From the NCBI GenBank assembly GCA_017551845.1, contig JAFZKR010000050.1, positions 1 to 15,161 on the forward strand: a stretch of DNA of 15,161 nucleotides. The letters are read 5' to 3'. Position 1 is the first letter of the stretch; each line of letters starts with the position of its first letter. The notes below the pieces were generated by a model. The model saw only the letters and a list, made by a program, of their open reading frames with translations. It did no database searches and was not told the origin of the DNA. Positions 1 through 10,141 of this stretch are shown piece after piece. The stretch is from Bacteroidaceae bacterium. Lineage in GTDB: Bacteria; Bacteroidota; Bacteroidia; Bacteroidales; Bacteroidaceae. Made by a program: the position numbers and the translations under genes.

Positions 1-1
1 G

Positions 2-997
2 GGTGCCAAGGGGATAATTCTTGATTTGAGGGGCAACGGCGGCGGACTGCTGAATGAGGCCATCGATATAGTAGGTATGTTCGTGCCCAAAGGAACCAAG
101 GTCCTTGAGACGCGGGGCAAGATTCCGCAGTCCGAGAGGACATACGTGACGGAACGCAATCCTTTCGATGCCGGGATACCGCTTGTGGTGCTGACGGACG
201 GACAGTCGGCATCGGCATCGGAGATAGTGTCCGGTGCGTTGCAGGATCTGGACCGTGCGGTGATATTGGGCGCACGTACTTTCGGAAAGGGTTTGGTGCA
301 GAGTACCAGGCCACTTCCCTACAACGGGGTACTCAAGGTGACTACGGCAAAGTATTATATCCCGAGTGGCCGGTGCATTCAGGAGATAGACTATTCAAAG
401 CGTGATGAGAAAGGGCAGGCCGAGCATATTCCGGACAGTCTCGTGCACCTTTTCCACACGGCATCAGGCAGGCCTGTGAGGGATGGCGGAGGAATCACCC
501 CGGATGTGATATGTAACCCTGATACTATGCCTGATATTCTGTACAACATATCCCAGGACGTGGTGCTCTTCGACTATGCCAACGAGTTCTGCATCAGGCA
601 TGACTCTATAGCTCCTATGGATGAATATGAGTTCTCGGACTCCGACTACAAGGAGTTTATGGATTTTGTATCAAATTCGGACTTTGTCTTCACCTCCAAC
701 AGCAGCAAGGCGCTGAAGGCACTGAAGAAGATTGCACAGAAAGAGGGGTTGGCCCAGAAGGCTGCCGATGAGTTCGATGCCCTGGAGCTCAAACTGGATT
801 ATGACCTGAAACATGACCTGGACCTGTTCAGCAATGAGATAAAGAGGCTGGTGGGTATGGAGATAGCTTCCCGGTATTATTATCAGAAAGGTGCAGTTGT
901 CCAGAGCATGAGGGGCGACAAACCGCTTGCCGAGGCGGTGAAGATACTGGATGACGGCGAGCGTTATTACTCTATACTGAGGGGACCGGGCAAATGA
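2..997 (+). CDS. S41 family C-terminal processing peptidase (5' partial)
   Basis: This is the C-terminal 331 residues of a serine protease of the CtpA/Prc family. The frame is open to the left edge, so the real start (signal peptide and PDZ domain) lies outside the window and an internal TTG at 26 is not a start. The opening segment (ILDLRGNGGG, from about base 14) is the conserved S41 core. The segment DGQSASASEI carries the catalytic serine (middle Ser, codon 212-214), and TFGKG carries the catalytic lysine (codon 287-289). Their 25-residue spacing equals the Ser430-Lys455 spacing of E. coli Prc. After about base 500 comes a helical tail typical of Bacteroidota homologues. Family members cleave protein C-termini in the periplasm. 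The specific substrate is unknown. The gene ends 6 bases from a convergent gene. Confidence 0.93.
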   Translation, partial: GAKGIILDLRGNGGGLLNEAIDIVGMFVPKGTKVLETRGKIPQSERTYVTERNPFDAGIPLVVLTDGQSASASEIVSGALQDLDRAVILGARTFGKGLVQSTRPLPYNGVLKVTTAKYYIPSGRCIQEIDYSKRDEKGQAEHIPDSLVHLFHTASGRPVRDGGGITPDVICNPDTMPDILYNISQDVVLFDYANEFCIRHDSIAPMDEYEFSDSDYKEFMDFVSNSDFVFTSNSSKALKALKKIAQKEGLAQKAADEFDALELKLDYDLKHDLDLFSNEIKRLVGMEIASRYYYQKGAVVQSMRGDKPLAEAVKILDDGERYYSILRGPGK

Positions 998-1003
998 CTG
1001 CGG

Positions 1004-1021
<18 letters not shown>
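985..1021 (+). terminator. Possible terminator between convergent genes
   Basis: An interrupted hairpin pairs 985-991 with 1012-1018 (one G-T pair) around an inner 4-bp stem (995-998 with 1003-1006), and is followed by TTTT on the plus strand. It would end the peptidase transcript and overlaps the 3' ends of both facing genes. The T run is short and the stem is imperfect, so this is tentative. There is no T run on the minus-strand side. Confidence 0.35.
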
Positions 1022-2338
<1,317 letters not shown>

Positions 2339-2339
<1 letters not shown>

Positions 2340-2378
2340 AAATGTGAAATTGGGGCCTGTCCCCAATTTCACATTTTT
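2339..2378 (+). terminator. Strong rho-independent terminator / perfect palindrome after the esterase
   Basis: A 17-bp uninterrupted stem (2339-2355 with 2361-2377) encloses a 5-base loop and runs into TTTTTGTGTTTTTG. It begins at the last base of the esterase stop codon. The GGGG/CCCC core beside the loop plus the T-rich tail is a classic terminator. It isolates the esterase from the rimP operon. The extent and perfection of the palindrome are also compatible with a dispersed repeat element. Confidence 0.85.
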
Positions 2379-2387
2379 GTGTTTTTG

Positions 2388-2419
2388 TTTGGTCGTGTAG
2401 AGCATTTGCACTATATTTG
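2388..2419 (+). promoter_or_regulatory. Primary promoter of the rimP-nusA-infB operon
   Basis: TTTG (2388-2391), a 20-base spacer and TATATTTG (2412-2419) match the Bacteroidota housekeeping promoter exactly in both boxes and in spacing. Transcription would start near 2425, giving a leader of about 80 bases before rimP. The promoter lies just after the esterase terminator. Confidence 0.8.
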
Positions 2420-2441
2420 CACCCGATATGATGATGTGTGG

Positions 2442-2463
2442 AGAGGCCGAGGGCCTCTTTTTT
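2442..2463 (+). promoter_or_regulatory. Leader terminator/attenuator hairpin upstream of rimP
   Basis: AGAGGCC (2442-2448) pairs perfectly with GGCCTCT (2452-2458) around a 3-base loop and is followed by further T bases to 2463. It sits downstream of the operon promoter and upstream of the rimP ATG, so it would act on the operon's own leader RNA rather than on the esterase, which already has a terminator. I infer premature termination, possibly modulated by NusA, a product of this operon. No clear competing antiterminator fold was found by eye. Confidence 0.6.
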
Positions 2464-2505
2464 GTTACCATACAATCTCTTATCAGGAACAAGAACTAAA
2501 TTTAT

Positions 2506-2976
2506 ATGATTGACAAACAACAAGTTATTGACATTGCCCAAAAGTGGCTTGAAGGTAAGAGCGACTATTTCCTCGTGGATGTGGAAGTGACTCAGGACAA
2601 CAGGATTACTGTTGAGATTGACCAGGCGGAGGGTGTCTGGATCGACGATTGTGTGGAACTCAGCCGTTTTATTGAGTCGTCATTGGACCGTGACAAGGAG
2701 GATTATGAACTTGAGGTGGGCTCAGCCGGTATAGGCCAGCCTTTCAAGGTGCTCAAGCAATATATCAATCATATAGGTCAGGAGGTAGAGGTGCTTCCCA
2801 AGAGCGGTCCGAAGCTCAAGGGGATACTTGTATCGGCCGATGAAAAGGGGTTCGTACTCAAGACCGTCCGCAAGGAGAAGGTGGAGGGAAGCAAACGTCC
2901 CAAGACGGTCGAAGTGGAGATGCCTTTCGGCCACGATGAGGTGAAATATGTAAAATACGTAATAAGTTTAAAGTAA
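2506..2976 (+). CDS. rimP: Ribosome maturation factor RimP
   Basis: RimP binds the 30S subunit and assists its maturation in the cytoplasm. The 156-aa length is normal for the family. The N-terminal domain (about residues 1-78) contains the Bacteroidota version of the conserved motif (ELEVGSAGIGQPFK at about residues 68-81, where many bacteria have S-S-P-G). The C-terminal Sm-like barrel (about 85-156) ends in VKYVKYVISLK. The start at 2506 follows the leader, with AGGAAC about 16 bases upstream, a weak ribosome site as is usual in this phylum. The stop is 1 base before the nusA ATG, so the two are surely co-transcribed. Position directly ahead of nusA is the classic bacterial arrangement and supports the call. 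Confidence 0.95.
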   Translation: MIDKQQVIDIAQKWLEGKSDYFLVDVEVTQDNRITVEIDQAEGVWIDDCVELSRFIESSLDRDKEDYELEVGSAGIGQPFKVLKQYINHIGQEVEVLPKSGPKLKGILVSADEKGFVLKTVRKEKVEGSKRPKTVEVEMPFGHDEVKYVKYVISLK

Positions 2977-2977
2977 A

Positions 2978-4261
2978 ATGGCTACTAAGAAAGAAGAAAC
3001 GGTCTCATTGATCGATACCTTTCAGGAGTTCAAGGAACTGAAGAACATTGACCGCATGACGCTGGTCTCAGTCCTTGAGGAGAGTTTCCGCAGTGTTATC
3101 TCAAAGATGTTCGGAACGGACGAAAACTACTCTGTAATCGTTAACCCCGACAAGGGTGACTGTGAGATACAGCGTTTCAGGACAGTTGTCAATGACGATG
3201 AGGTGGAGGACGCGAACACACAGATCTCTCTCTCCGAGGCACGTCTGATAGATGAGGACTTCGAAGTGGGCGAGGAGGTGTCCGAGATGGTGGATTTCTC
3301 CAAGTTCGGCCGCCGTGCCATTCTGAACCTGCGCCAGACATTGGCTTCCAAGATTCTGGAGCTGGAGAAGGACAGTCTCTACAACAAGTACATGGGTATG
3401 GTGGGGACAGTGGTCTCGGCCGAGGTGTATCAGATCTGGAAAAAGGAGATTCTGCTGCTTGACGAGGACGGCAATGAACTGCTCCTGCCCAAAACCGAGC
3501 AGATCCCGAGCGATTTCTTCCGCAAAGGTGAGAGCGTGAGGGCCGTGGTGGAACGCGTGGAGAACGTGAACAACCCGAAAATCATTCTGAGCCGTACATC
3601 GCCGGTATTCCTGCAGCGCCTGTTCGAACAGGAGGTTCCCGAGATAGGCGATGGCCTCATCACAATCAAGAAGATTGCCCGTATTCCCGGTGAAAGGGCC
3701 AAAATCGCAGTGGAGTCATACGATGACCGCATCGATCCCGTGGGCGCATGCGTAGGTGTAAAAGGTTCACGCATACACGGTATCGTGAGAGAACTGAGGA
3801 ACGAGAACATTGATGTGATAAACTACACATCGAACATAGAACTCTTCATCAAGCGTGCTCTCAGCCCGGCCAAGGTATCGGAACTCAAACTCGATACCGA
3901 GACACGTCGTGCAGAGGTTTATCTCAAGCAGGATCAGGTTTCGCTTGCCATAGGTAAGAGCGGTCTGAACATAAAGCTGGCCAGTATGCTGACAGAATAT
4001 ACGATAGATGTATATCGCGAACTTGAAGAGACTCCTGAGGAGGATATCTATCTGGACGATTTCCGTGGCGATATAGAGGACTGGGTTGTCGATGCTCTGC
4101 ATGATGCCGGCTTCGAGACAGCCAAGTCAGTTCTCCGAGCAGACCGTTCAGTACTCGTGGAGACAGTTGATCTTGAGGAGGAGCAGGTGGATGACATACT
4201 GAACATTCTGGCTCTTGAGTTCCAGGATGAGGAGGAGTTTCATAAATTCCTGAAGAAGTAA
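2978..4261 (+). CDS. nusA: Transcription elongation/termination factor NusA
   Basis: NusA binds RNA polymerase and nascent RNA, promoting pausing and hairpin-dependent termination. The 427-aa protein contains, in order: an N-terminal RNAP-binding domain (about 1-130), an S1 domain (about 135-200), KH1 with a GVKG loop at residues 260-263, and KH2 with GKSG at residues 326-329. It ends in a single acidic helical C-terminal segment (about 350-427). It lacks the two full acidic repeats of E. coli NusA (495 aa), which is common outside Proteobacteria. The ATG lies 1 base after the rimP stop. A 54-base gap separates it from infB; I see no convincing promoter or terminator in that gap. The product may regulate its own operon through the leader hairpin, but that is inference. 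Confidence 0.97.
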   Translation: MATKKEETVSLIDTFQEFKELKNIDRMTLVSVLEESFRSVISKMFGTDENYSVIVNPDKGDCEIQRFRTVVNDDEVEDANTQISLSEARLIDEDFEVGEEVSEMVDFSKFGRRAILNLRQTLASKILELEKDSLYNKYMGMVGTVVSAEVYQIWKKEILLLDEDGNELLLPKTEQIPSDFFRKGESVRAVVERVENVNNPKIILSRTSPVFLQRLFEQEVPEIGDGLITIKKIARIPGERAKIAVESYDDRIDPVGACVGVKGSRIHGIVRELRNENIDVINYTSNIELFIKRALSPAKVSELKLDTETRRAEVYLKQDQVSLAIGKSGLNIKLASMLTEYTIDVYRELEETPEEDIYLDDFRGDIEDWVVDALHDAGFETAKSVLRADRSVLVETVDLEEEQVDDILNILALEFQDEEEFHKFLKK

Positions 4262-4315
4262 TACTGTTCAGACAAGATCCAAGGGAAAAATAGGTTAACA
4301 AAAGCATTTTTATAG

Positions 4316-7300
4316 ATGGCGATAAGAATTAGCAAAGTTACAAGGGAGTTGAATGTGGGTTCCACTACGCTGGTGGAGTTCCTGCACAAGAAGGGTTTTC
4401 CGGAAGTGAATGATGACCTGAACGAGAAACTGACCGATGAGCAGTATAACCTGCTTGTGGCCGAGTTCAGTCGTGACAAGTCACTCAGGGAGGCTGCCAA
4501 CCGTTTTCTCCAGGACCGTCTTTCAAAGCGTCCCAAAGCTGAGGAGAAGGAGGAGAAACCTGTACCGGCAGAGCCGGTGAAGGCAGAGGAGACAGTTGAG
4601 ACGGAGATACCCTCCGAGATGGTTCCCAAGTTCAAGACTGTGGGTAAGATAGATCTGGATAAGCCCAGGAAGAAGGAGGAAAAACCCGCTCCGGCCGAAC
4701 CTGTCAAGATTGTCAGGAAACCTGAGCCGGCGGTTGAGAAGGTAAAGGTGAAGGAGGAGCGTGCGGGGAAGGATACCGCCGCACCGGTAAAGGAATCCAA
4801 ACCGGAACCGAAGCCGGAAGTGGCTCCCGAGCCTAAACCGGAAAAACCGGTACAGGAAAAGGCTGCTGTGACCGCCAGGGAAGAGGCTGAAGAGCCTGTC
4901 GTTTCCGTTAAGCCGGAGCCCGAAGCTGTGAAACCCGAACCGGCACAGGTTGAGGAGACAGTGAATCCGGTTGCTTCTGATGAGAACCCGGCTGAGCCTG
5001 AGGTACCTGTGGAGGAGTCCATATTCAAGATTGACGCACCCAAGGACGGTGGTCTGAAACTTAAGACAGTGGGAAAGATTGACCTGACAGCCATCAATCA
5101 GTCAACCCGTCCCAAGAAAAAGTCCAAGGAGGAGAAGAAAAAAGAGCGTGAGGAGAAGGAACAGCAGCGTCAGAAGCAGCGTCAGCAGTTCAAGGATTCT
5201 CTCATGAAGGAGATAAAGCCTTCGTCGGCCGAGACTGAAAAGGCTGGTGAAAGGGCCGGTGGTCCGAGAAAGAAGAACCGTATCCGCATAGGAGGCGAGA
5301 AGGTGGATCTCACCAAGGCCGATAGTTACGGTCAGTCCCACGGCTCGTCCGAGGCTCATGGAAAGGATAGTCAGAAAGGCGGCGGACGCAACAGCAAGGA
5401 CCGTCGTCATAACAAGAACGAGAAGAACGAGTTCTCAAATGAGGATGTAAACCGTCAGATAAGAGACACCTTCTCATCATTCCAGAAAGGTAAGACCAAG
5501 TCTTCAAAATACCGCAAGGACAAGCGTGAGCAGGTCCAGCAGCGTCAGATGGAGGCTATGGAGCAGGAGATGGCTGAGAGCAAGGTGCTTAAGCTCACAG
5601 AGTTCGTGACAGCAAATGAGCTGGCCACCATGATGAACATACCCGTGACGCAGGTTATAGCTACCTGTATGAACGTGGGTATGATGGTGTCAATCAACCA
5701 GCGTCTGGATGCCGAGACCATCAACATTGTGGCCGATGAGTACGGTTTCACCACTGATTTCGTGAGCGCCGAGGTGGCCCAGCAGATAAGCGAGGAGGCC
5801 GATAAGGAGGAGGATCTGGTGCCGCGTGCTCCTATCGTAACCGTTATGGGTCATGTTGACCATGGTAAGACCTCTCTGCTTGACTACATCCGTAAGTCAA
5901 ACGTGATAGCCGGTGAGGCCGGAGGTATTACCCAGCACATAGGTGCCTACAACGTGAAGCTGGAGGACGGCCGCCACATCACGTTCCTGGATACTCCGGG
6001 TCATGAGGCTTTTACCGCCATGCGTGCCCGCGGTGCCCAAGTTACCGATATAGCAATCATCATAGTGGCTGCCGATGACAATGTGATGCCTCAGACCAAG
6101 GAGGCCATTGCACACGCCACTGCAGCAGGTGTTCCTATAGTATTCGCCATCAACAAGGTCGATAAGCCCGCTGCCGACCCCGAGCGCATCAAGCAGGAGC
6201 TGGCACAGATGAACTTCCTGGTCGAGGACTGGGGAGGCAAGTACCAGAGCCAGGACATATCGGCCAAGAAGGGTACAGGTGTTCCCGAACTTATGGAGAA
6301 GGTGCTGCTTGAGGCCGAGATGCTTGACCTCAAGGCCAACCCCAACCGCAAGGCTACGGGTACAATAATAGAGTCTTCACTTGACAAGGGCCGTGGTTAT
6401 GTGGCTACGGTGCTGGTATCGAACGGTACCCTCAAGATGGGTGACATTGTGATTGCCGGTACATCATGGGGTAAGGTCAAGGCTATGTTCAACGAGCGTA
6501 ACCAGAAGATGAAAACTGCAGCTCCTGCAGAGCCGGTACTGATTCTGGGCTTGAACGGAGCTCCGCAGGCCGGTGTAAGTTTCCACGTTGTGGAGACTGA
6601 GCGTGAGGCCCGTGAAATCACCAGCAAGCGTGAACAGCTGCAGCGTGAGCAGGGCGTGCGTACCGCACAGACTCTAACTCTTGATGAGCTGGGCCGCCGT
6701 ATCAAGATGGGCGATTTCCACGAGCTCAACCTGATTGTCAAGGCCGATGTGGATGGTTCCGTAGAGGCTCTGAGCGACTCACTCATCAAGCTCTCGACAC
6801 CTAATGTCCAGGTGAATGTGATCCATAAGGCTGTGGGTGCGATTTCCGAGAGCGATGTGAGTCTGGCAGCTGCTTCGAACGCCATTATCATAGGATTCGA
6901 CGTGCGTCCGTCAGGTGCCGCCAAGCGTCTTGCCGAACAGAATGATGTGGATATCCGTATCTACTCAATCATATATGATGCCATCGACGAGGTGAAGTCG
7001 GCCATGGAGGGCCTGCTTGCACCCAAGGTCAAGGAGGAGGTTACATCGACCATCGAGGTTATGGAGGTGTTCCATATCTCAAAGGTGGGTATGGTGGCAG
7101 GCTGCCGTGTTCGTGACGGTAAGGTTTCACGAAGCGACAAGGCCCGCGTTATACGTGACGGCATTGTAATACATACCGGTGACATTCAGGCCCTGAAGCG
7201 CTTCAAGGATGATGTCAAGGAGGTGCAGTCAGGTATGGAGTGCGGTATCAGCCTGGTATCGTACAATGACATCAAGGAGGGTGATATGATTGAGACGTTT

Positions 7301-7330
7301 ACCCAGATTGAGGTCAAGCAGACTCTCTGA
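4316..7330 (+). CDS. infB: Translation initiation factor IF-2
   Basis: IF-2 is a GTPase that brings initiator fMet-tRNA to the 30S subunit and promotes subunit joining. Residues 1-50 form an IF2_N domain. A disordered, charged linker rich in Pro, Glu and Lys covers about residues 70-420, and a second IF2_N-like domain lies at about 424-485. The G domain shows GHVDHGKT (512-519), the DTPGH motif (559-563), NKVD (613-616) and SAKKGTG (649-655). Beta-barrel and C-terminal tRNA-binding domains follow to residue 1004. All GTPase motifs are intact. The total is longer than E. coli IF2 (890 aa) because of the linker, as usual in Bacteroidota. The linker holds short repeated motifs, listed separately. 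The gene follows nusA as in most bacteria. Confidence 0.97.
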   Translation: MAIRISKVTRELNVGSTTLVEFLHKKGFPEVNDDLNEKLTDEQYNLLVAEFSRDKSLREAANRFLQDRLSKRPKAEEKEEKPVPAEPVKAEETVETEIPSEMVPKFKTVGKIDLDKPRKKEEKPAPAEPVKIVRKPEPAVEKVKVKEERAGKDTAAPVKESKPEPKPEVAPEPKPEKPVQEKAAVTAREEAEEPVVSVKPEPEAVKPEPAQVEETVNPVASDENPAEPEVPVEESIFKIDAPKDGGLKLKTVGKIDLTAINQSTRPKKKSKEEKKKEREEKEQQRQKQRQQFKDSLMKEIKPSSAETEKAGERAGGPRKKNRIRIGGEKVDLTKADSYGQSHGSSEAHGKDSQKGGGRNSKDRRHNKNEKNEFSNEDVNRQIRDTFSSFQKGKTKSSKYRKDKREQVQQRQMEAMEQEMAESKVLKLTEFVTANELATMMNIPVTQVIATCMNVGMMVSINQRLDAETINIVADEYGFTTDFVSAEVAQQISEEADKEEDLVPRAPIVTVMGHVDHGKTSLLDYIRKSNVIAGEAGGITQHIGAYNVKLEDGRHITFLDTPGHEAFTAMRARGAQVTDIAIIIVAADDNVMPQTKEAIAHATAAGVPIVFAINKVDKPAADPERIKQELAQMNFLVEDWGGKYQSQDISAKKGTGVPELMEKVLLEAEMLDLKANPNRKATGTIIESSLDKGRGYVATVLVSNGTLKMGDIVIAGTSWGKVKAMFNERNQKMKTAAPAEPVLILGLNGAPQAGVSFHVVETEREAREITSKREQLQREQGVRTAQTLTLDELGRRIKMGDFHELNLIVKADVDGSVEALSDSLIKLSTPNVQVNVIHKAVGAISESDVSLAAASNAIIIGFDVRPSGAAKRLAEQNDVDIRIYSIIYDAIDEVKSAMEGLLAPKVKEEVTSTIEVMEVFHISKVGMVAGCRVRDGKVSRSDKARVIRDGIVIHTGDIQALKRFKDDVKEVQSGMECGISLVSYNDIKEGDMIETFTQIEVKQTL
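4634..5311 (+). repeat. Repeated short motif in the IF-2 linker
   Basis: The octapeptide KTVGKIDL occurs twice exactly (residues 107-114, bases 4634-4657, and residues 250-257, bases 5063-5086). A degenerate third copy, IGGEKVDL, lies at residues 325-332 (bases 5288-5311). The codons differ between the exact copies (for example ACT/ACA and ATA/ATT), so the peptide rather than the DNA appears to be kept. Between copies the sequence is low-complexity Pro/Glu/Lys with related PAEPVK repeats. Confidence 0.75.
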
Positions 7331-7353
7331 CTTGAGGTTATCATTCAAATCCT

Positions 7354-7905
7354 ATGGAAACGATTGACTGGATAATTGTGGCTGTCCTGGCCTTGGGTTT
7401 TGTGACGGGACTTATCCGTGGCCTTATAAGGCAGGCGTTCAGCCTGGGAGGACTGATTATAGGTGTGGTGTGTGGAGCGTTTCTCTACAAACCGCTTGCA
7501 GGATTCCTGCTGAACGGTCTGAAAATGACCGAAAAGGTGGCTGAGGTTCTCTCTTTCATCGTGATACTGATGATTGTCCCTATTGTATTCGGACTGTTGG
7601 GAAGGATGCTCTCCAATCTGGTTCATGTGGCCGACCTTGGTTTCGTGGACAGGTTGCTTGGTGGGTTGTTCGGCACCTTGAAATGGTTCATCCTCCTGGG
7701 GCTTCTGTTCCAGCTGATGGATATGACGGGCGTGACGGAGAAGGTGATGAAGAACCGCGAAGACAAGGAGAAGGGATTCTATCCCACTGTACGTGACGGT
7801 TCCGATTTCTGCCTGCGTTGGGTGTGGAACAAGGTCAGGGACAATGTGCCTCTACCCGGCTTCGAAGATACGGATAAAGAGAAGGATGATTCAAAGGTGC
7901 TCTGA
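7354..7905 (+). CDS. CvpA family membrane protein
   Basis: This 183-aa inner-membrane protein has four hydrophobic segments, at about residues 5-22, 28-46, 64-84 and 100-122, and a charged cytoplasm-like tail (about 125-183). The start (METIDWIIVAVLALGFVTG), the glycine-rich first pair of helices with the conserved RGLIRQ link, and the overall length match the CvpA family, named after colicin V production in E. coli. The biochemical role of the family is still poorly defined; links to envelope stress resistance and purine-operon context are reported in other bacteria. It lies 23 bases after infB and 3 bases before sufB, so it is embedded in the operon. The ATG at 7354 is the only start that keeps the first helix. 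Confidence 0.85.
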   Translation: METIDWIIVAVLALGFVTGLIRGLIRQAFSLGGLIIGVVCGAFLYKPLAGFLLNGLKMTEKVAEVLSFIVILMIVPIVFGLLGRMLSNLVHVADLGFVDRLLGGLFGTLKWFILLGLLFQLMDMTGVTEKVMKNREDKEKGFYPTVRDGSDFCLRWVWNKVRDNVPLPGFEDTDKEKDDSKVL

Positions 7906-7908
7906 AAA

Positions 7909-9372
7909 GTGAAGGATAACGGTTCAGACAACAATCTGGTCAGGGAGATTTCGGCTGAGAAATACAAGTATGGATTCACGACAGATGTCCATACAGAGAT
8001 TTTCGACAGGGGCCTGACGGAGGATACTGTCCGTCTTATCTCGGAGCGGAAGGGCGAGCCTGAGTGGATGCTGGAGTTCCGTTTGAAGGCGTACAGGCAC
8101 TGGCTCACCATGGAGATGCCTCATTGGGCTCATCTGGATATTCCGGAAATAGATTATCAGAACATATCATACTACGCTGATCCCACTGCAAAGAAGAAGG
8201 AAGGTCCCAAATCCATCGATGAAATCGACCCGCAGGTAATGAAGACCTTCGACAAACTGGGTATTCCGCTTGAGGAGCGGCTGGCGCTGAGCGGTGGTGT
8301 GGCCGTCGATGCTGTGATGGACTCTGTATCGGTAAAGACCACTTTCAAAAAGACTCTGGCCGAGAAGGGGATAATATTCTGCTCCATGGGTGAGGCTGTC
8401 AAGAACCACCCTGACCTGGTAAAGCAGTATCTGGGCAGCGTAGTGAACTATCGTGACAACTTCTTTGCCGCCTTGAACAGCGCTGTTTTCAGTGACGGAT
8501 CATTTGTATATATTCCCAAGGGTGTACGCTGCCCTATGGAGCTTTCCACATACTTCCGTATCAATGCTGCCGGGACAGGTCAGTTCGAGCGTACGCTCAT
8601 CGTGGCCGATGATGACAGTTACGTGTCATATCTGGAGGGCTGCACGGCTCCTATGCGTGACGAGAACCAGCTTCATGCCGCTATCGTGGAGATTGTGGTG
8701 CTGGACCGCGCTGAGGTCAAGTACAGCACCGTTCAGAACTGGTATCCTGGTGATGAGAACGGAAAGGGTGGTGTATATAACTTTGTTACCAAGCGAGGAC
8801 TGGTGAAAGGTGTGGACAGCAAGCTCTCCTGGACACAGGTGGAGACAGGTTCGGCCATTACCTGGAAATATCCCAGTTGCATACTGCAGGGCGACGGTTC
8901 ACAGGGTGAGTTCTACTCTGTGGCACTTACCAACAACTGGCAGCAGGCCGATACGGGCACAAAGATGATACACATTGGCCGTAACACCAGGAGTACTGTT
9001 ATAAGCAAGGGTATATCGGCCGGACACAGCCAGAACTCTTATCGCGGACTGATCAAGGTGGGTGAGCATGCCGACGGCGCACGTAACTACAGCCAGTGTG
9101 ACTCATTGCTGCTGAGCGACAAGTGCGGAGCGCACACCTTCCCGTATATGGACGTGAAGAATGAGACGGCCATTGTGGAGCATGAGGCGACCACCTCCAA
9201 GATATCGGAGGATCAGCTTTTCTACTGCAACCAACGCGGAATACCTATGGAACAGGCCATCGGCCTTATTGTGAACGGTTATGCAAAGGAGGTGCTGAAC
9301 AAGCTGCCTATGGAATTTGCCGTGGAGGCCCAGAAGCTTCTGTCGGTTTCATTAGAGAATACAACAGGTTAG
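7909..9372 (+). CDS. sufB: Fe-S cluster assembly scaffold protein SufB
   Basis: SufB is the scaffold subunit of the cytoplasmic SufBC2D complex, on which Fe-S clusters are built using sulfur from SufS. The 487-aa product is full length (E. coli is about 495). The N-terminal region has the family block [11 protein letters not shown], followed by [13 protein letters not shown]. The C-terminal beta-helix carries [11 protein letters not shown] with Cys406, which aligns with the essential E. coli Cys405, then EHEATTSKI and [11 protein letters not shown]. The start is GTG at 7909, 3 bases after the cvpA stop. No ATG occurs before conserved residues, so the GTG is needed, and AAAGGTG just upstream could serve as the ribosome site. 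The short gap suggests translational coupling to cvpA. Confidence 0.96.
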   Translation: MKDNGSDNNLVREISAEKYKYGFTTDVHTEIFDRGLTEDTVRLISERKGEPEWMLEFRLKAYRHWLTMEMPHWAHLDIPEIDYQNISYYADPTAKKKEGPKSIDEIDPQVMKTFDKLGIPLEERLALSGGVAVDAVMDSVSVKTTFKKTLAEKGIIFCSMGEAVKNHPDLVKQYLGSVVNYRDNFFAALNSAVFSDGSFVYIPKGVRCPMELSTYFRINAAGTGQFERTLIVADDDSYVSYLEGCTAPMRDENQLHAAIVEIVVLDRAEVKYSTVQNWYPGDENGKGGVYNFVTKRGLVKGVDSKLSWTQVETGSAITWKYPSCILQGDGSQGEFYSVALTNNWQQADTGTKMIHIGRNTRSTVISKGISAGHSQNSYRGLIKVGEHADGARNYSQCDSLLLSDKCGAHTFPYMDVKNETAIVEHEATTSKISEDQLFYCNQRGIPMEQAIGLIVNGYAKEVLNKLPMEFAVEAQKLLSVSLENTTG

Positions 9373-9376
9373 GACA

Positions 9377-10141
9377 ATGATGCTTAAGATAGAAAACCTT
9401 CATGCCGGAATAGAAGGCAAAGAGATATTGAAGGGTATTGACCTTGAGGTGAATGCCGGTGAGGTTCATGCCATTATGGGTCCCAACGGCTCGGGCAAGA
9501 GCACCATGAGCAATGTGCTTGTGGGCCATCCGGCGTATCAGGTGACCGAAGGCAAGGTAATGTTCCAAGGCAAGGACCTGCTGGCCATGAACGCTGAGGA
9601 ACGCAGCCATGAGGGATTGTTCCTCTCATTCCAGTATCCGGTAGAGATTCCCGGTGTGAGCATGACCAACTTCATGCGTACCGCCGTAAACGAGAAGCGT
9701 AAGGCGCAGGGACTGCAGCCCATGCCCCCCGCTGATTTTCTTAAGCTCATCAAGGAGAGGCGTGAACTGGTGAAACTTGATTCCAAGTTCATGAACCGTT
9801 CCGTGAACGAGGGGTTCAGCGGCGGTGAGAAGAAACGCAACGAGATTTTCCAGATGGCCATGCTTGAGCCCTCACTGAGCATACTCGATGAGACTGATTC
9901 AGGTCTTGACATAGATGCCCTGCGGATTGTGGCCGACGGAGTGAACCGGATCAGGAACGCTGAAAACGCTTTTATAGTGATAACCCACTACCAGCGTCTG
10001 CTTGATTACATAAAACCGGATGTGGTGCATGTGTTGTATAAAGGACGCATAATAAAAAGTGCAGGTCCTGAACTTGCCCTTGAACTTGAGGAACGGGGTT
10101 ATGACTGGGTTATAAAGGAGTACGAGGATTCTGTAGGATGA
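9377..10141 (+). CDS. sufC: Fe-S cluster assembly ATPase SufC
   Basis: SufC is the ABC-type ATPase that drives conformational change in the SufBC2D scaffold; it is cytoplasmic and has no transporter partner. The 254-aa product has Walker A GPNGSGKST at residues 35-43, the Q-loop region FLSFQYPVEIPGV, a signature variant FSGGEKKRNE (from residue 147), and Walker B ending in ILDETDSGLD with Asp171 and Glu172. The H-loop is ITHYQRLL. The FSGGEKKRNEI form and DETDSGLDIDAL are specific to SufC. Two adjacent ATGs (9377, 9380) are possible starts, and the first is used here. It begins 4 bases after sufB and overlaps sufD by ATGA. Confidence 0.97.
   Translation: MMLKIENLHAGIEGKEILKGIDLEVNAGEVHAIMGPNGSGKSTMSNVLVGHPAYQVTEGKVMFQGKDLLAMNAEERSHEGLFLSFQYPVEIPGVSMTNFMRTAVNEKRKAQGLQPMPPADFLKLIKERRELVKLDSKFMNRSVNEGFSGGEKKRNEIFQMAMLEPSLSILDETDSGLDIDALRIVADGVNRIRNAENAFIVITHYQRLLDYIKPDVVHVLYKGRIIKSAGPELALELEERGYDWVIKEYEDSVG

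Noticed and set aside
26..28. TTG as start of the S41 peptidase
   Set aside because: The frame is open to the left edge and the residues before it (GAKGIILD) are conserved S41 core, so the gene is simply cut by the window.
4262..4315. Possible internal promoter or regulatory element between nusA and infB
   Set aside because: I find no TTTG / TAnnTTTG pair and no stable hairpin with a T run in these 54 bases. It looks like an ordinary intra-operon spacer.
4240..5097. Long open frame on the minus strand (285 codons) opposite infB
   Set aside because: It is the complement of the low-complexity Pro/Glu/Lys linker of IF-2, giving Ser/Gly/Phe/Thr-rich sequence with no domain. infB is certain on the other strand.
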